Source: Anaerolineales bacterium (GTDB lineage Bacteria; Chloroflexota; Anaerolineae; UBA7937). From it: a stretch of DNA of 6,335 nucleotides. The DNA is taken from the NCBI GenBank assembly GCA_030593425.1, contig JAUVHF010000094.1, positions 1 to 6,335 of the forward strand, in the 5' to 3' direction. Position numbers and translations under genes: made by a program. Of this stretch, positions 5,161-6,335 are shown piece by piece. The notes below the pieces were generated by a model. That model was not told the DNA's origin and ran no database searches. It saw only the letters and a list, made by a program, of their open reading frames with translations. Each line of letters begins with the position of its first letter. Position 1 is the stretch's first letter.

Positions 5161-6335
5161 ATGGTAAAAACGGAGGGCAGGAGGGTTACACGCACCACGG
5201 TGCTGGGGACGATCCTGGTACTTTTCGGCATCTCCCTGGCGGTAGTAGCGCTAACTCGGATCGACCCTGCCGCCTCGGCCGCTTTGGGCGTTGGCATCTC
5301 GGGCAGAGTGAATGTCTCCGTACGGGCGAGCCTGGCCATCATAGGCTTCTTTTGCTGCTTGGGTGGGGCTCTGGCCCTTCCCCCTAAACTCCATCGCTTC
5401 GCCCCCCTCACTTTGGGCACCGCAACTCTTTTAGCCGTCCTAGCCATGTTGATCGCTGCCGCCAGTGGACGCAGCCTCGACCTCGTGGGCGTGATGAAGG
5501 CCAGCCTGCGCATGAGCACTCCCATCGCCCTGGGTGTCTTGGCTGGAATCTGGTGCGAGCGCTCGGGGGTGATCAACATCGCCATCGAGGGGATGATGCT
5601 CTCCTCCGCCGCCTTCGGCTTCGGCTTCTTCCTCTGGAGCGGGAATATCTGGCTGGGTGTGCTGGCGGCCATCCTCACCGGCGGCCTAATGGCTTTGCTG
5701 CACGCTGTGCTCTCCATCACCTTCAAGACAGACCAGATCATCAGCGGTACAGCGATTAACATCCTGGCTGTGGGAGCCTCAGGATTCCTCAGACGCGCCT
5801 ATCTGGTCAAAGCCTACTTCGTGGGAGAAACTCTACCCATAGTCAGGATACCCCTTCTCTCCAAGATACCAGTCATCGGCACACTCTTCTTTGAGCATCA
5901 GCCTATTGTCTATTGTATGATCATTCTCATCATCGCCACCCACATCATCCTCTTCTACACTCGCTGGGGGTTGCGCACCCGGGCCGTGGGTGAACATCCT
6001 CTTGCCGCCGACACGGTGGGTATCAATGTCATTAGAACCAGGTATATCAATGTCATCATCGGTGGCCTCATCGCCGGACTGGCCGGGGCCTGGTTCAGCC
6101 TGGAGACAGTGGGCAGTTTCGAGGATATGATGACCCGGGGCAAGGGGTTCATCGCCCTGGCGGCCATGATCTTTGGCAACTGGACGCCGCTGGGCAGCTT
6201 TTTCGCTGCCCTCATCTTTGGCTTTGCCGACGCGGTGCAGGGTAAGATGCAGGCCCTCAAAGTACCCCTGCCGCCAGAGTTTCTGCAAATGGCTCCCTAT
6301 ATTCTGACCATGATCATCCTGGCTGGCGTCATTGG
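5161..6335 (+). CDS. ABC importer permease 2, BPD_transp_2 family (YufQ/NupQ-like), 3' end cut off
   Basis: This is the second membrane subunit, expected to pair with permease 1. The frame is open from ATG 5161 to the window edge (391 codons plus 2 nt). An in-frame TGA at 5149-5151 sets the earliest start. The conserved core begins near residue 106 with LVGVMKASLRMSTPIAL, then ERSGVINIAIEGMM (133-146), TDQIISGTAINILA (190-203), LRTRAVGEHPLAADTVGIN (271-289), GKGFIALAAMIFGNWTPLGS (327-346) and PYILTMIILAGVI (379-391). The last motif is close to the family's C-terminus, so perhaps 20-40 residues are missing. Before the core lies an extension of about 105 residues with hydrophobic segments near 12-31, 56-73 and 82-101. 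Compact YufQ-type permeases of about 320 residues lack it. LRTRAVGEHP is the likely ATPase-coupling loop, corresponding to FEIRAVGANP in permease 1. Confidence 0.94.
   Translation, partial: MVKTEGRRVTRTTVLGTILVLFGISLAVVALTRIDPAASAALGVGISGRVNVSVRASLAIIGFFCCLGGALALPPKLHRFAPLTLGTATLLAVLAMLIAAASGRSLDLVGVMKASLRMSTPIALGVLAGIWCERSGVINIAIEGMMLSSAAFGFGFFLWSGNIWLGVLAAILTGGLMALLHAVLSITFKTDQIISGTAINILAVGASGFLRRAYLVKAYFVGETLPIVRIPLLSKIPVIGTLFFEHQPIVYCMIILIIATHIILFYTRWGLRTRAVGEHPLAADTVGINVIRTRYINVIIGGLIAGLAGAWFSLETVGSFEDMMTRGKGFIALAAMIFGNWTPLGSFFAALIFGFADAVQGKMQALKVPLPPEFLQMAPYILTMIILAGVI

Noticed and set aside
5115..5762. 215-codon antisense frame over the second permease
   Set aside because: It is the longest antisense frame but is Lys/Arg/Ala/Pro-rich noise opposite a conserved membrane protein core.
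6021..6056. Exact 12-nt direct repeat (TATCAATGTCAT) 24 nt apart in the second permease
   Set aside because: It is in frame and encodes two INVI segments in a region where the family normally has similar hydrophobic residues; most likely codon coincidence.

Overview
The window reads as ordinary, moderately GC-rich bacterial DNA, with every credible gene on the + strand. It holds two short housekeeping genes, a 258-bp regulatory gap, and most of an ABC uptake operon of the BMP/YufNOPQ (purine-nucleoside-like) type. A Chloroflexota-like or related deep-branching bacterium is my best guess. The reasons are a LysM domain fused to a BMP-type binding protein, a binding protein without a lipoprotein cysteine, a second permease with a long N-terminal extension, and a type-4 Fe-S uracil-DNA glycosylase. 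This placement rests on general impression of these families, not on a search.

Left part (1-855): the C-terminal end of an unrecognised protein finishing in zinc-ribbon motifs is followed after 9 bp by a complete type-4 uracil-DNA glycosylase. The glycosylase ends exactly in QLSLF, the bacterial beta-sliding-clamp-binding consensus.

Gap (856-1113): the best promoter in the window is TTGCCT-17 bp-TATAAT at 980-1008. A second possible promoter lies just upstream, with a TTGACA box, a 20-bp spacer and a dyad centred in the spacer. The leader to the next gene is purine-rich and holds a 7-bp hairpin and an imperfect direct repeat. It can also be read as a possible leaderless 35-codon ORF that overlaps the start of the binding-protein gene.

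Right part (1114-6335): a LysM-BMP substrate-binding protein is followed by a 13-bp perfect stem-loop, a double-NBD ATPase, a first permease (TTG start, overlapping the ATPase end by 11 bp) and a second permease cut off by the window edge. Together they would form one importer. The binding protein captures a ligand outside the membrane, perhaps held at the wall by LysM. The two permeases form the channel, and the ATPase powers it with one canonical and one degenerate nucleotide site. Purine nucleosides are the most likely substrate by family; riboflavin and others remain possible.

I see no RNA genes, CRISPR arrays, insertion sequences or phage genes. The most interesting points are the LysM-tethered binding protein, the clamp motif on the glycosylase, and the layered regulatory gap.
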